The notes beneath the pieces were generated by a model. That model made no database searches. It was not told the origin of the DNA and saw only the letters and a program-made list of their open reading frames with translations. This document shows, one piece after another, positions 25,258 through 33,349 of a stretch of DNA of 64,000 nt (position 1 is its first letter; every line of letters starts with the position of its first letter). This DNA is from Trujillonella endophytica (GTDB lineage Bacteria > Actinomycetota > Actinomycetes > Mycobacteriales > Geodermatophilaceae), in the NCBI RefSeq assembly GCF_900110555.1, contig NZ_FOEE01000001.1:124001-188000 (forward strand). The letters are read 5' to 3'. The position numbers and the translations under genes were made by a program.

Positions 25258-26229
25258 GTGCGTGCAGTCCAGATCCAGACCCTCGACGGCCCCGAGGCCG
25301 TCCGGCTCGCCGAGGTCGACGAGCCCGCGGCAGGCGGCGACAAGGTCGTCGTGGACGTGCACGTGGCCGGGGTGTCGTTCCCCGAGGTGCTGCAGAGCCG
25401 CGGCGAGTACCAGATCAAGCCTCCGGTGCCGTTCGTGCCGGGCTCCGAGGTCGCCGGCGTCGTCCGGTACGCGCCCGAGGGCGCCGCCGTCCGGGCGGGC
25501 GACCGCGTCGCGGCGTTCCCCGGCACCGGCGGCTTCGCCGAGGTGGCGGCGGCCGATCCGCGCCTGGTGCTCCCGCTGCCCGACACCGTGTCGTTCGCGC
25601 AGGGCGCGGCGATGCCGATGAACTACCTGACCGTGCACTTCGCGCTCACCCGGCGCGGCCAGCTGGGCGAGGGGCAGACCGTGCTCGTGCAGGGCGCCGC
25701 GGGTGGTGTCGGGACGGCGGCGGTGCAGCTCGCCGCCGCGCTCGGCGCGCGGGTGATCGCGGTGGTGTCGTCGGAGGACAAGGTCGGGACCGCCCGGGCC
25801 GCGGGGGCCTCCGACGTCGTCCTCGCCGACGGCTTCCGCGACCGGGTCAAGGAGCTGACCGGCGGACGCGGCGTCGACCTCGTGGTCGACCCCGTCGGCG
25901 GCGACCGGTTCACCGATTCGCTCCGCAGCCTCGCCGTCGAGGGTCGGCTGCTCGTCATCGGCTTCACCGGCGGGGAGATCCCCACCGTCAAGGTCAACCG
26001 GCTGCTGCTGAACAACATCTCGGTCGTCGGTGTCGGCTGGGGCGCGTACTGGATGAGCACGGGCCCGGAGTACGTGCAGGAGCAGTGGGCCGACCTGCTG
26101 CCGCTGCTGCGCGCGGGCCGGCTCGACCCCGTGCTCGGCACGCAGTACCCGCTCGACCAGGCCGCGCAGGCGCTGCTCGAGCTCGACGAGCGGCGCGCCC
26201 GGGGCAAGGTCCTGCTCACCGTCCGCTGA
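25258..26229 (+). CDS. NADPH:quinone oxidoreductase family MDR protein
   Basis: 323 residues, GTG start preceded by GAGGGAG. Zinc-free MDR enzyme: no structural-zinc cysteines, GVSFPEVLQSRGEYQ near residue 40 and the NADPH motif VLVQGAAGGVGTAAVQLAAA. C-terminal LLELDERRARGKVLLTV is typical of this family, which reduces quinones or enoyl substrates. A short palindrome CTGT-TAG-ACAG (25211-25221) is 36 bp upstream. Confidence 0.9.
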   Translation: MRAVQIQTLDGPEAVRLAEVDEPAAGGDKVVVDVHVAGVSFPEVLQSRGEYQIKPPVPFVPGSEVAGVVRYAPEGAAVRAGDRVAAFPGTGGFAEVAAADPRLVLPLPDTVSFAQGAAMPMNYLTVHFALTRRGQLGEGQTVLVQGAAGGVGTAAVQLAAALGARVIAVVSSEDKVGTARAAGASDVVLADGFRDRVKELTGGRGVDLVVDPVGGDRFTDSLRSLAVEGRLLVIGFTGGEIPTVKVNRLLLNNISVVGVGWGAYWMSTGPEYVQEQWADLLPLLRAGRLDPVLGTQYPLDQAAQALLELDERRARGKVLLTVR

Positions 26230-26237
26230 CGTCCGGG

Positions 26238-26260
26238 CCGGCGGGGAACCATCCCGCCGG
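26238..26260. terminator. Bidirectional terminator-like hairpin
   Basis: 8-bp perfect stem CCGGCGGG / CCCGCCGG with a 7-nt loop, between the convergent quinone reductase and TetR genes. Confidence 0.55.
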
Positions 26261-26261
26261 G

Positions 26262-26888
26262 TCACCCCGCCGGGGCGTCCCCGGGCGGGCCGCCGTCGCC
26301 TTCCACGAGTGCCCGGACGGCACCGATGAACCACGCCGTCTGGTGCGCCTGCTCGGCGGGCGGCAACGGCGTCAGGGGCAACTGGCGCATGAAGGTCGCG
26401 AAGCCCGTGGCGAGGGCCGCGATGCCCAGCGCGCGGCTCCGCGCGTCCGCGCCGCCGAGCCACGCGGCGACGGGCCCGATGATCCGGGCCTCGGTGACCC
26501 GTGCCGCGGCCGCGGCGGCCTCGGGGTCGCCCGACGCGAGGGCGATCATCAGCGGCGGCCGCACCGGGTTGGCGGTGTCGAGCAGCGCCTCCGCCAGTCG
26601 CTCCGGATACTCGTCCCGGCTCCAGCGCAGCGTGTCCTGGACGGGCATCGCCGCCGTCAGCGCCGCCTCGAAGAGCGCGACCTTGGAGCCGAAGTAGCGC
26701 AGCACCAGTGTGGAGCTGGTGCCCGCGCGGGCGGCGATGTCGCGCAGGCCCGCGTGCGAGTAGCCGGTCTCGGAGAACGCGTGTTGCGCCGCCTCGAGGA
26801 TCCGCCGGCGGGTCGCCCGGGCGTCGCGCCGGCGGGGCGGAGCGAGGTCGGCCGCCGGGCCGGGATCGGCCGATCTGCTTGACGTCAT
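26262..26888 (-). CDS. TetR family transcriptional regulator
   Basis: 208 residues. Helix-turn-helix: ILEAAQHAFSETGYSHAGLR then DIAARAGTSSTLVLRYFGSK. The C-terminal domain resembles the TetR_C_33/17 types of actinobacteria. It shares a 49-bp intergenic region with the divergent esterase gene; the 28-bp palindrome there must contact both promoters, so autorepression and repression of the esterase operon are very likely. Confidence 0.9.
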   Translation of the reverse strand: MTSSRSADPGPAADLAPPRRRDARATRRRILEAAQHAFSETGYSHAGLRDIAARAGTSSTLVLRYFGSKVALFEAALTAAMPVQDTLRWSRDEYPERLAEALLDTANPVRPPLMIALASGDPEAAAAAARVTEARIIGPVAAWLGGADARSRALGIAALATGFATFMRQLPLTPLPPAEQAHQTAWFIGAVRALVEGDGGPPGDAPAG

Positions 26889-26900
26889 CGCGACCTCCCC

Positions 26901-26928
26901 CCGTAAGTTACCGATCGATAACTTACGG
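26901..26928. promoter_or_regulatory. TetR operator shared by divergent genes
   Basis: 28-bp palindrome, arms CCGTAAGTTA / TAACTTACGG around CCGATCGA; 13 of 14 base pairs are symmetric. The ribosome sites of both genes (GGGAGGTCG type) abut it on either side, so 5' leaders are very short. Confidence 0.8.
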
Positions 26929-26937
26929 GAGGTCGGG

Positions 26938-27663
26938 ATGGCGACGTTCGTACTGGTCCACGGCGGCGGACACGGCGGCTGGTGCTACCAGCCGGTGACC
27001 CGGCGGCTGCAGGCCGCCGGTCACACCGTCCACGCCCCGTCGCTGCCCGGAATGGGCGAGCACACCCGCGAGCTGCATCCCGGGATCGACTTGGACGCCC
27101 ACATCGACGACGTCGTCGATCTGCTGTTCTACGAGGACCTGCGCGACGTCGTCCTCGTCGGGCACAGCTACGGCGGAATGGTGATCACCGGCGTGGCCGA
27201 CCGCGCTCCCCAGCGCATCGGGCACCGCGTCTACCTCGACGCCGCCTATCCGCGGAACGGCGAGTCGCTGCACCAGCACGCGTTCGCGAGCATCGATCCC
27301 GTGCGTCAGGCGCTCTACGTCGAGGACGGCGTGGAGCTGGTGATGAAGCCGATGCCGGGCCTCGCCGGCTTCTTCGGCATCACCGATCCGGAACTCGCGC
27401 AGTGGGCCGACGAGCGGTTCACGCCGCAGCCCTGGGCGTGCTTCTCGCAGCCGCTGGTCCTCCGCGACGAGGCGACCATGCGGGCGATCCCCGAGTCCCA
27501 CCTGATCTGCACGTCCACCATCCCCGGGCGGGCGATGGAGACGCTGCGGGAGCGGTCGCAGGGCCGGGTCCGGGACGTCGACACCGGCCACGACCTGATG
27601 CTCACCGAGCCGCAGTGGGTCGTGGACCGGCTGCTCGACGTGGCGGCCGGGCGGAGCGACTGA
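26938..27663 (+). CDS. Alpha/beta hydrolase (EstC/salicylate-esterase-like)
   Basis: 241 residues. Opens MATFVLVHGGGHGGWCYQPV (oxyanion motif), nucleophile in VGHSYGGMV, catalytic His in DTGHDLML. This small lid-bearing family includes plant methyl-ester esterases (MES, HNL-like) and bacterial pyrethroid or EstC esterases. Cytoplasmic. It is controlled by the shared operator and followed 1 bp later by a gene of unknown function. Confidence 0.9.
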   Translation: MATFVLVHGGGHGGWCYQPVTRRLQAAGHTVHAPSLPGMGEHTRELHPGIDLDAHIDDVVDLLFYEDLRDVVLVGHSYGGMVITGVADRAPQRIGHRVYLDAAYPRNGESLHQHAFASIDPVRQALYVEDGVELVMKPMPGLAGFFGITDPELAQWADERFTPQPWACFSQPLVLRDEATMRAIPESHLICTSTIPGRAMETLRERSQGRVRDVDTGHDLMLTEPQWVVDRLLDVAAGRSD

Positions 27664-27664
27664 C

Positions 27665-28597
27665 ATGGGGTTCGGCACCGAGGTGACGATCACGGGGCCG
27701 TGGCGCTCACCGGCCCAGATGCTGGTCGAGCAGGAGGTTCGGGCGGGGGAGCGGAGCGTCCACGACCCCGCCACCGCCGGCGCGCTGGGGCTGGCGGGGG
27801 CGCCCATCGAGGGCCCGACCCATGTCAGCCAGTTCGACCCGCTCGCCGTCGTCCTGTGGGGCGACCGGTGGTTCACCTCCGGCTGCCTCGGCGCGCACTT
27901 CCAGACCATGGTCGTCGAGGGCCAGCAGGTGCAGGCCGCCCTCACGGCCGACGCCGGCCCGGAGGCGCGGGCCGCCCGCATCGCCGCCACCCGGGACGAC
28001 GGGACGCCGGTGCTCGTCGGGTCCGCGTCCGTGGGCGAGCCCGCCGCCGACGGCGAGGTGCGGGGTCGACTCGGCCGGGTGTCCGACCCGGGGGAGCTGT
28101 TCATCCTGGACCGGCTCGAGGTCGGCGCGGTCGCCACCGATCCGGAGCCCGTCCGCATCCGGCGGCGCGAGCGGCACGGACCGCTGTACCCCTTCTCCCT
28201 CGACGACAAGCTGGCGCGGATCACCGAGCCGCACCCCTGGTACACCGACGAGGGCGCGGCGACGTCGCCCTGGGGTCGGGCGATCGTGCCGATGGAGATG
28301 ATCAGCGTCCTGGCGCACCAGCGCCCCGTTCCCTGGCCGGTCCGCTCGCCGTCCACCGCGCTGTTCCTCGACCTGGAGGTCCGGTTGCTGGCGGGGCCGG
28401 TGTTCGTCGAGCACGACTACCGCCTCGAACACCGCCTCGAGAAGGTGGGGCAGAGCCGGCGCACGGAGTCCTACTGGACCTCGACCAGGATCCTCGACGC
28501 GGGCACCGGCGAGGTCGTCGCCACGACCCTGCTGCACGTCGGCGTCTTCAAGGACTCCTACGCGGGCCACCCCGACGCGGCCGCCGGGCGGGCCTAG
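27665..28597 (+). CDS. Conserved protein of unknown function, hotdog-like N-terminus
   Basis: 310 residues, starting 1 bp after the esterase stop, so in the same operon. The stretch LGLAGAPIEGPTHVSQFDPL with WGDRWFTSGCLG resembles the substrate-binding edge of hotdog (MaoC/thioesterase-like) folds, and a second such unit may occupy the C-terminal half (VPMEMISVLAHQ, HVGVFKDSYAGH). I do not recognise a family; a double-hotdog hydratase or thioesterase acting with the esterase is a guess. Confidence 0.55.
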   Translation: MGFGTEVTITGPWRSPAQMLVEQEVRAGERSVHDPATAGALGLAGAPIEGPTHVSQFDPLAVVLWGDRWFTSGCLGAHFQTMVVEGQQVQAALTADAGPEARAARIAATRDDGTPVLVGSASVGEPAADGEVRGRLGRVSDPGELFILDRLEVGAVATDPEPVRIRRRERHGPLYPFSLDDKLARITEPHPWYTDEGAATSPWGRAIVPMEMISVLAHQRPVPWPVRSPSTALFLDLEVRLLAGPVFVEHDYRLEHRLEKVGQSRRTESYWTSTRILDAGTGEVVATTLLHVGVFKDSYAGHPDAAAGRA

Positions 28598-28711
28598 CGA
28601 CCGCAGCGTCCTCGCACCGGGGCCGCGCTGCCCCGGGCATGGGCGATGAGTTCGCCGGTCGCGCCGGGTCATTCCTGGCGACCGCGACGACGACCTCATC
28701 GGGAGCACGCC

Positions 28712-29356
28712 ATGGGCCTCATCCACATCGAGATGTTCGCGACGCTCGACCTCGTCGGGCAGGCGCCCGGTGGTCCCGGGGAGGACCCGGTGGGATTCCC
28801 GTTCGGCGGCTGGCAGGCGCCCCTGCTGGACGAGGTCGCCGGATCGCAGGTGGCCGCCGCGTACGAGGGCACCGACGCGCTGCTGCTCGGCCGCCGGACG
28901 TACGACATCTTCGCCGCGTTCTGGCCGCACCAGGAGGGCGGCGAGGACGACGCGATCGCCCGGCTGTTCAACCGGGTGCCGAAGTACGTCGCCTCCGTCG
29001 GCCGCCCCGACCTGTCGTGGGCCGGCTCCACGCAGCTGGGGCCGGACCTGCCCGCCGCGGTGCGCGAGATCCGCGACCGGCACGAGCACGTGAGCGTCGT
29101 CGGCAGCCTCGGGCTGGTGCAGACCCTCCTGCGCGAGAAGCTCTTCGACCGGCTCGACCTGTGGGTGCACCCGATCGTGCTGGGCGTCGGGAAGAAGCTG
29201 TTCGACGGCGGCGCGGTGCCCACCAACGTGGTCCTGCTCGAACCGCCGGTCGCGTCGCCGACGGGGACCGTGTTCCTGCGGTACGGGCTCGCCGACGGCA
29301 CGCCGGCGACGGGTGACATGACCGAGACCGACCGCGGCGTCCGCAGCGACGGCTGA
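28712..29356 (+). CDS. Dihydrofolate-reductase-like (RibD C-terminal) protein
   Basis: 214 residues; ATG 28712 has GGGAGCAC upstream. RibD_C/DHFR-fold features: LIHIEMFATLDLVGQAPGG, DALLLGRRTYDIFAAFWP, VVGSLGLVQTLLREKLFDRL, and LWVHPIVLGVGKKLFDGG. Such proteins are NADPH-dependent reductases of mostly unknown substrate. It is a single gene. Two further DHFR-fold genes occur in the window (35575 and 52947). Confidence 0.85.
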   Translation: MGLIHIEMFATLDLVGQAPGGPGEDPVGFPFGGWQAPLLDEVAGSQVAAAYEGTDALLLGRRTYDIFAAFWPHQEGGEDDAIARLFNRVPKYVASVGRPDLSWAGSTQLGPDLPAAVREIRDRHEHVSVVGSLGLVQTLLREKLFDRLDLWVHPIVLGVGKKLFDGGAVPTNVVLLEPPVASPTGTVFLRYGLADGTPATGDMTETDRGVRSDG

Positions 29357-29403
29357 CGCCCCGCGGTCGGCGGGCCACCCCCGCGATCGGAAAGGGGCGC
29401 ACC

Positions 29404-30720
29404 ATGGGGACGGCGGCGCGGTCGGCGTCCCACCGGAACGGCCCAGCGGGGGAATGCATGCGCTCGGACGAGGCCACCGCGGTGTCGCGGCTCACCGGGA
29501 TCGCGCTGCGCGGCGGCGCGACCCGGGTCTCCGAGGTCCACGCGGGCATCGCCGGGCGGACCTTCGCCGCCGTGGGTCCGCTCGCCCGCCCGGTGCAGCG
29601 GGTGCACGACGTCGTGACCGCCCTGACCTACCGGACGGTCGGCGCCGCCCTGCGCGCCGGCGCCTCCGTGGCCGGTGTCCTCGCCGCGGAGCGCGCGACC
29701 GGGCTGCCCCTCGACGACAGCCCGTCGGCCCGCGTCGCGCTGGCGGTCCTGAACGGGACCCACGGTGACCTGCTCGACCGGGAGACCCCGGCGCTGGCGA
29801 CCGCGATGACGCTGCGGCGGTCCGGGCGCGCCGTCCCGATCGAGACGGCGGCGCTGCGGGCGGCCTTCCCGGAGGCCGGCGCCCGGCTCGTCGTCCTCGT
29901 GCACGGCCTGACGGAGACCGAGGACGCCTGGAGCCGCCGGTCCGAGCACCACCACGGCCGGCCGGACGTCACGTTCGGGACCCTGCTCGAGCAGGACCTC
30001 GGCCTCACCCCCCTGTTCGTCCGCTACAACACCGGACTGCACGTCTCCGACAACGGCCGCCGGCTGGCCGGGCTGCTCGAGGGCCTGGTCGAGGCGTGGC
30101 CGGTCCCGGTGCAGGACCTCGTCCTCGTCGGACACTCGATGGGCGGGCTCGTCGCCCGCAGCGCGCTCCACCGGGCCGGCGGCGGCACCTCCGCCGCCCG
30201 GCCGTGGACGCGGCTGGTCCGCGACACCGTCACCCTCGGCACGCCGCACCTCGGTGCACCCCTGGAGCGCGGCGCGCACGCCCTCACCCACACCCTGGCC
30301 CGGCTGCCGGAGACCCGGCCGCTGGCGACGCTCCTGGCCGGCCGCAGCGCCGGCATCAAGGACCTGCGGCACGGCACGCTGGTCGAGGAGGACTGGGCCG
30401 AGCGGGACCTCGACGCCCGCACGCCCGGCCGGCACACGCACGTGCCCCTGCACGACGGCGCCCGCCACTTCGTCGTCCTGGCCACCCTGGCCGCCGACCC
30501 CACGGGATGGACGGCGAACCTGCTCGGGGACCTGCTCGTGCCGCCCCGCAGCGCCACCGGCGAATCCGGGGACGGCGATCGGCTGGCGTTCCCGCCCGAC
30601 CACGTGCACCGGCTGGGGCGGCTGCACCACCTCGACCTGCTCGACCACCCGCGGGTCTACGCGCAGCTCCGGCGGTGGCTGGAGACCCGTCCGGAGGGCC
30701 CCGCCCCGGCCGCGCCCTGA
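29404..30720 (+). CDS. Alpha/beta hydrolase, PGAP1/lipase-like
   Basis: 438 residues; a long N-terminal helical region (about 140 residues) precedes a lipase core with LVVLVHGLTETEDAW, the nucleophile in VLVGHSMGGLVARSAL and GTPHLGAPLERG, all typical of PGAP1-like or triacylglycerol lipases. No signal peptide is evident. GAAAGGGG precedes the ATG at 29404; an internal ATG at 29458 is an alternative start. Substrate unknown; a wax-ester or glycerolipid is plausible. Confidence 0.82.
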   Translation: MGTAARSASHRNGPAGECMRSDEATAVSRLTGIALRGGATRVSEVHAGIAGRTFAAVGPLARPVQRVHDVVTALTYRTVGAALRAGASVAGVLAAERATGLPLDDSPSARVALAVLNGTHGDLLDRETPALATAMTLRRSGRAVPIETAALRAAFPEAGARLVVLVHGLTETEDAWSRRSEHHHGRPDVTFGTLLEQDLGLTPLFVRYNTGLHVSDNGRRLAGLLEGLVEAWPVPVQDLVLVGHSMGGLVARSALHRAGGGTSAARPWTRLVRDTVTLGTPHLGAPLERGAHALTHTLARLPETRPLATLLAGRSAGIKDLRHGTLVEEDWAERDLDARTPGRHTHVPLHDGARHFVVLATLAADPTGWTANLLGDLLVPPRSATGESGDGDRLAFPPDHVHRLGRLHHLDLLDHPRVYAQLRRWLETRPEGPAPAAP

Positions 30721-30768
30721 CGGCGGGCAGCGGGTCCGCCGCCGACCACACGGGCGGGACGGTCCGCG

Positions 30769-31152
30769 TCAGGCCGCGGTCGGGTCGGGCGTGAACCTGC
30801 GCCGGGCGAACCGCCAGCCGGCGGCCGTGCGCACGACCGTGTCGTCGTACGCGCCCGCGGCGATGATCCGGCCCGCCGCGATGGCGAAGACGTAGGCCCG
30901 GACCCGCGCCGCGTCGCCGTCGAGGTCGACGACGGGGTTGGCGATGACGTGCCGCATGCCGTGCACCTGGGACGCGAACCCGACGAGCTGCTCCCGGCCG
31001 GTGAGCCGCGCGCCGTCGGGGAGCACCCCCTCGAAGACGCCGTCCTCGGTCCAGGTGTCGGCCCACGCGCCGGCGTCGCCGTCGTCGATCGTGTGGTTGT
31101 ACCGGTAGAGGAGCTGCAGGATCTCGTCCCGCTCCTCGGCGATGGTCGTCAC
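30769..31152 (-). CDS. SnoaL-like / NTF2-fold protein
   Basis: 127 residues of the SnoaL_4 type: ERDEILQLLYRYNHTIDDGD, WADTWTEDGVFEG, and a C-terminal WRFARRRF strand. These small alpha+beta barrels act as ring-hydroxylating partners, isomerases or unknown enzymes. It lies upstream of the P450 gene on the same strand but 102 bp separate them. Confidence 0.85.
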   Translation of the reverse strand: MTTIAEERDEILQLLYRYNHTIDDGDAGAWADTWTEDGVFEGVLPDGARLTGREQLVGFASQVHGMRHVIANPVVDLDGDAARVRAYVFAIAAGRIIAAGAYDDTVVRTAAGWRFARRRFTPDPTAA

Positions 31153-31254
31153 AGGGTCACCATCCGGCAGTCGGACGTGGTGGTGCCCGGAAGTGTGGCC
31201 CTGGGGCGCGCGTCCCGGGGAGAGTCCTAGGTCGGCGCGTCCCCGGCGGCCGGT

Positions 31255-32655
31255 TCAGCCGGCCTGCGTCCTGCCCGGGCGGGTGGTCACCGGCTCGGCG
31301 AGGCGCTGTTCGTCGACGACCCGCTGCAGCCGCGCGATCGTCTCGGCCAGCCCGGGGCCCCGCCGCTCGCCCGGGGTGAAGGTGGCCGGCAGGTGCCGCA
31401 TGCCGTTGATGGTGCCGGTGCTGTCGTAGTGGACCGCGCCGGCGGGGTCGCAGACGAAGTCCGGCATGCGGTCGAGGACCGCCTTCACCATCGTCTTGAA
31501 GGTCGCCCGCGCGAGGTTGGACCCGATGCAGCGGTGCACGCCCAGGCCGAAGCTGGCGTGCCGGTTGCCCTTCCGGTCCAGCTCGACCGCGTGCGGCTGC
31601 TCGAAGACCGCCGCGTCGCGGTTGGCCATGGCGAACGACAGCCACAGCCGCTCGCCCTCGGCGAGCCGTACCCCGTCGATCTCGGCGTCCCGGGCGACGG
31701 TGCGGCCGTCGCCCTGCAGCGGGCTGAAGTAGCGCAGGAACTCCTCGGTCGCGCTGTCGCGCAGCTCGTCCCAGTCGCGGATCAGCCGGTCCCGGCTCGC
31801 GGGGTGCTGCGACAGCCACTCCAGCGACTTGGCGGTCAGCGCCGTCGTGGTGTCGAACCCCCCTCCGATCAGCAGGAGGACCGCCCCGACGACCTCGAGG
31901 TCGTCGGGGGAGCGACCCCCGATGTCGGCCCTGATCAACGCGTCGATGAGGCCCGGCCGGGGCGTCGTCCGGATCTCCGCGACGCTGCCGAACAGCGACA
32001 TCGCCATCTGCATCGTGAGGTCCTGGATCCGGGCCATGTCCGGGTCCTCGGGCCGCATGTACACCTGCGCGTGGATGGGTTCCGAGTACAGCGTCCAGCT
32101 CTCCAGCGGCAGCCCCAGCATGGCCATCGTCAGCACCGCCGGGACGACGTTGGCCAGGTCGTCGACGACATCGATCCGCCCCGTCCCGATCACCTCGTCC
32201 AGGCAGGCTCGCGTGATCTCGTCCTGCACCGGTTGCCAGCGGGCGATCGCGGCGGGCGACAGGTAGGGGTTGAGCGCGTTGCGGTAGTAGCGCTGCACGG
32301 GCGGGTCCATCTCCAGGAAGCCGGCGATGGTCTGGTGGCCGTCGTCCCGCGGGGAGGGCGGGATCTGCACGCCCCAGTACCCGCGCCGCTCCCCGCGGAT
32401 GTCGTTGTCGTTGGAGAGGACATCGGCCCGTCGGGCCACGTCGAAGAGCTCCTGGTTCCCGTTGACGAACCAGTAGCCGCCGTGGGTGTCGGTCCAGGCG
32501 ATCGGCGCGGTGGCGTGCAGCCGGTCGGACAGCTGCACGAAGTCGGCCCGGAAGCCGGTGGAGTGCCGGTCGAGCTCCACCCGGAAGCGGTCCCGGTACG
32601 CCGTCCGCGCATCGTCGTCTCCGCTGCCGGTGTGCTGGTTCTCGACGTCGCTCAT
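31255..32655 (-). CDS. Cytochrome P450
   Basis: 466 residues. The haem-ligand motif is FGLGVHRCIGSNLAR, the K-helix ExxR is in EEFLRYFSP and the I-helix is LLIGGGFDTTTALTAKS, where a Gly/Phe stretch precedes DTTT. It is class I-like, needing separate ferredoxin and reductase, neither of which is adjacent. A GAGGGG site precedes the ATG. A 31-bp palindrome 71 bp upstream and a MarR gene further upstream suggest inducible expression. Substrate unknown, possibly a terpenoid or fatty acid. Confidence 0.93.
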   Translation of the reverse strand: MSDVENQHTGSGDDDARTAYRDRFRVELDRHSTGFRADFVQLSDRLHATAPIAWTDTHGGYWFVNGNQELFDVARRADVLSNDNDIRGERRGYWGVQIPPSPRDDGHQTIAGFLEMDPPVQRYYRNALNPYLSPAAIARWQPVQDEITRACLDEVIGTGRIDVVDDLANVVPAVLTMAMLGLPLESWTLYSEPIHAQVYMRPEDPDMARIQDLTMQMAMSLFGSVAEIRTTPRPGLIDALIRADIGGRSPDDLEVVGAVLLLIGGGFDTTTALTAKSLEWLSQHPASRDRLIRDWDELRDSATEEFLRYFSPLQGDGRTVARDAEIDGVRLAEGERLWLSFAMANRDAAVFEQPHAVELDRKGNRHASFGLGVHRCIGSNLARATFKTMVKAVLDRMPDFVCDPAGAVHYDSTGTINGMRHLPATFTPGERRGPGLAETIARLQRVVDEQRLAEPVTTRPGRTQAG

Positions 32656-32725
32656 GCTGCTGCCCCTCGGTCGGTCGCCGACGGCGACGTCTCCGGGTCC
32701 GCCGTCGCTGCGGCCATGACGCTAG

Positions 32726-32756
32726 CCAGGGTATTGCCACAGCGGCAATACCCTGG
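32726..32756. promoter_or_regulatory. Palindromic operator upstream of the P450 gene
   Basis: Perfect 13-bp arms CCAGGGTATTGCC / GGCAATACCCTGG around ACAGC, 3 nt after the MarR stop and 71 nt before the P450 start. No U-tract follows on the minus strand, so I read it as an operator (probably for the MarR protein) rather than a terminator. Confidence 0.6.
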
Positions 32757-32758
32757 GG

Positions 32759-33280
32759 TCACGGGGTGCGCAGCCGCCCGGCGAGGTCGAGGAGCAGGCG
32801 CTGCAGGGTGGCGACGTCCGTCGCGCTCCAGCCGGCCAGAACGGGGGAGAACAGCCGCAGACCGGTGTCGAGGATGCGCCGCCCCACGACGCGACCGTCC
32901 TCGGTCAGCCCGAGGACGACGGCGCGGTCGTCCTCCGGGTCCGGCCGCCGGGCGACGAGACCCGCGTCCTCCAGGCGCCGTCCGATCCGTGCCACGTTCG
33001 ATCGGCTCGTCTCGATCGCGGCGGCCACCTCGGTCGGCCTGGCGGCGCCCCGGTAGACCAGCTGCAGGAACAGCCGGAACGCCGCGGCGTCCTCCCGGAG
33101 GGGGAAGTCGCCGGCCGCCATCAGCCGCCGGAGCAGGGTTGCCGACGTCGCCCACGTGACGATGTCGTAGACCGCCGTCTGGAGGTCCGGGCCGTCGACG
33201 CCGGTGAGCGGCAGCATCGCATCGGCACTGAACCCGTCGACCTGACCGACCGCGCTGTCCCTGGGCACGGGGTTCATCAT
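32759..33280 (-). CDS. MarR family transcriptional regulator
   Basis: 173 residues. The winged helix reads AARPTEVAAAIETSRSNVAR (recognition helix), RRLEDAGLVARRPDPEDDRA and VVLGLTEDG. ATG 33280 is used; an internal ATG at 33217 would remove the first 21 residues. Neither has a clear ribosome site, so a leaderless message is possible. It precedes the P450 gene on the same strand and is divergent from the hydrolase at 33350. Confidence 0.85.
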   Translation of the reverse strand: MMNPVPRDSAVGQVDGFSADAMLPLTGVDGPDLQTAVYDIVTWATSATLLRRLMAAGDFPLREDAAAFRLFLQLVYRGAARPTEVAAAIETSRSNVARIGRRLEDAGLVARRPDPEDDRAVVLGLTEDGRVVGRRILDTGLRLFSPVLAGWSATDVATLQRLLLDLAGRLRTP

Positions 33281-33349
33281 GTCGATCGACGGGCGCGGCC
33301 GACGACCCGGCCACCACGCCCCGGCGGGGTTCCGAGCGGAAGGATCACT

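Noticed and set aside
32726-32756. Intrinsic terminator after the MarR gene
   Set aside because: The arms are less GC-rich than other hairpins here, there is no U-tract, and the position upstream of the P450 promoter suits an operator better; not fully excluded.
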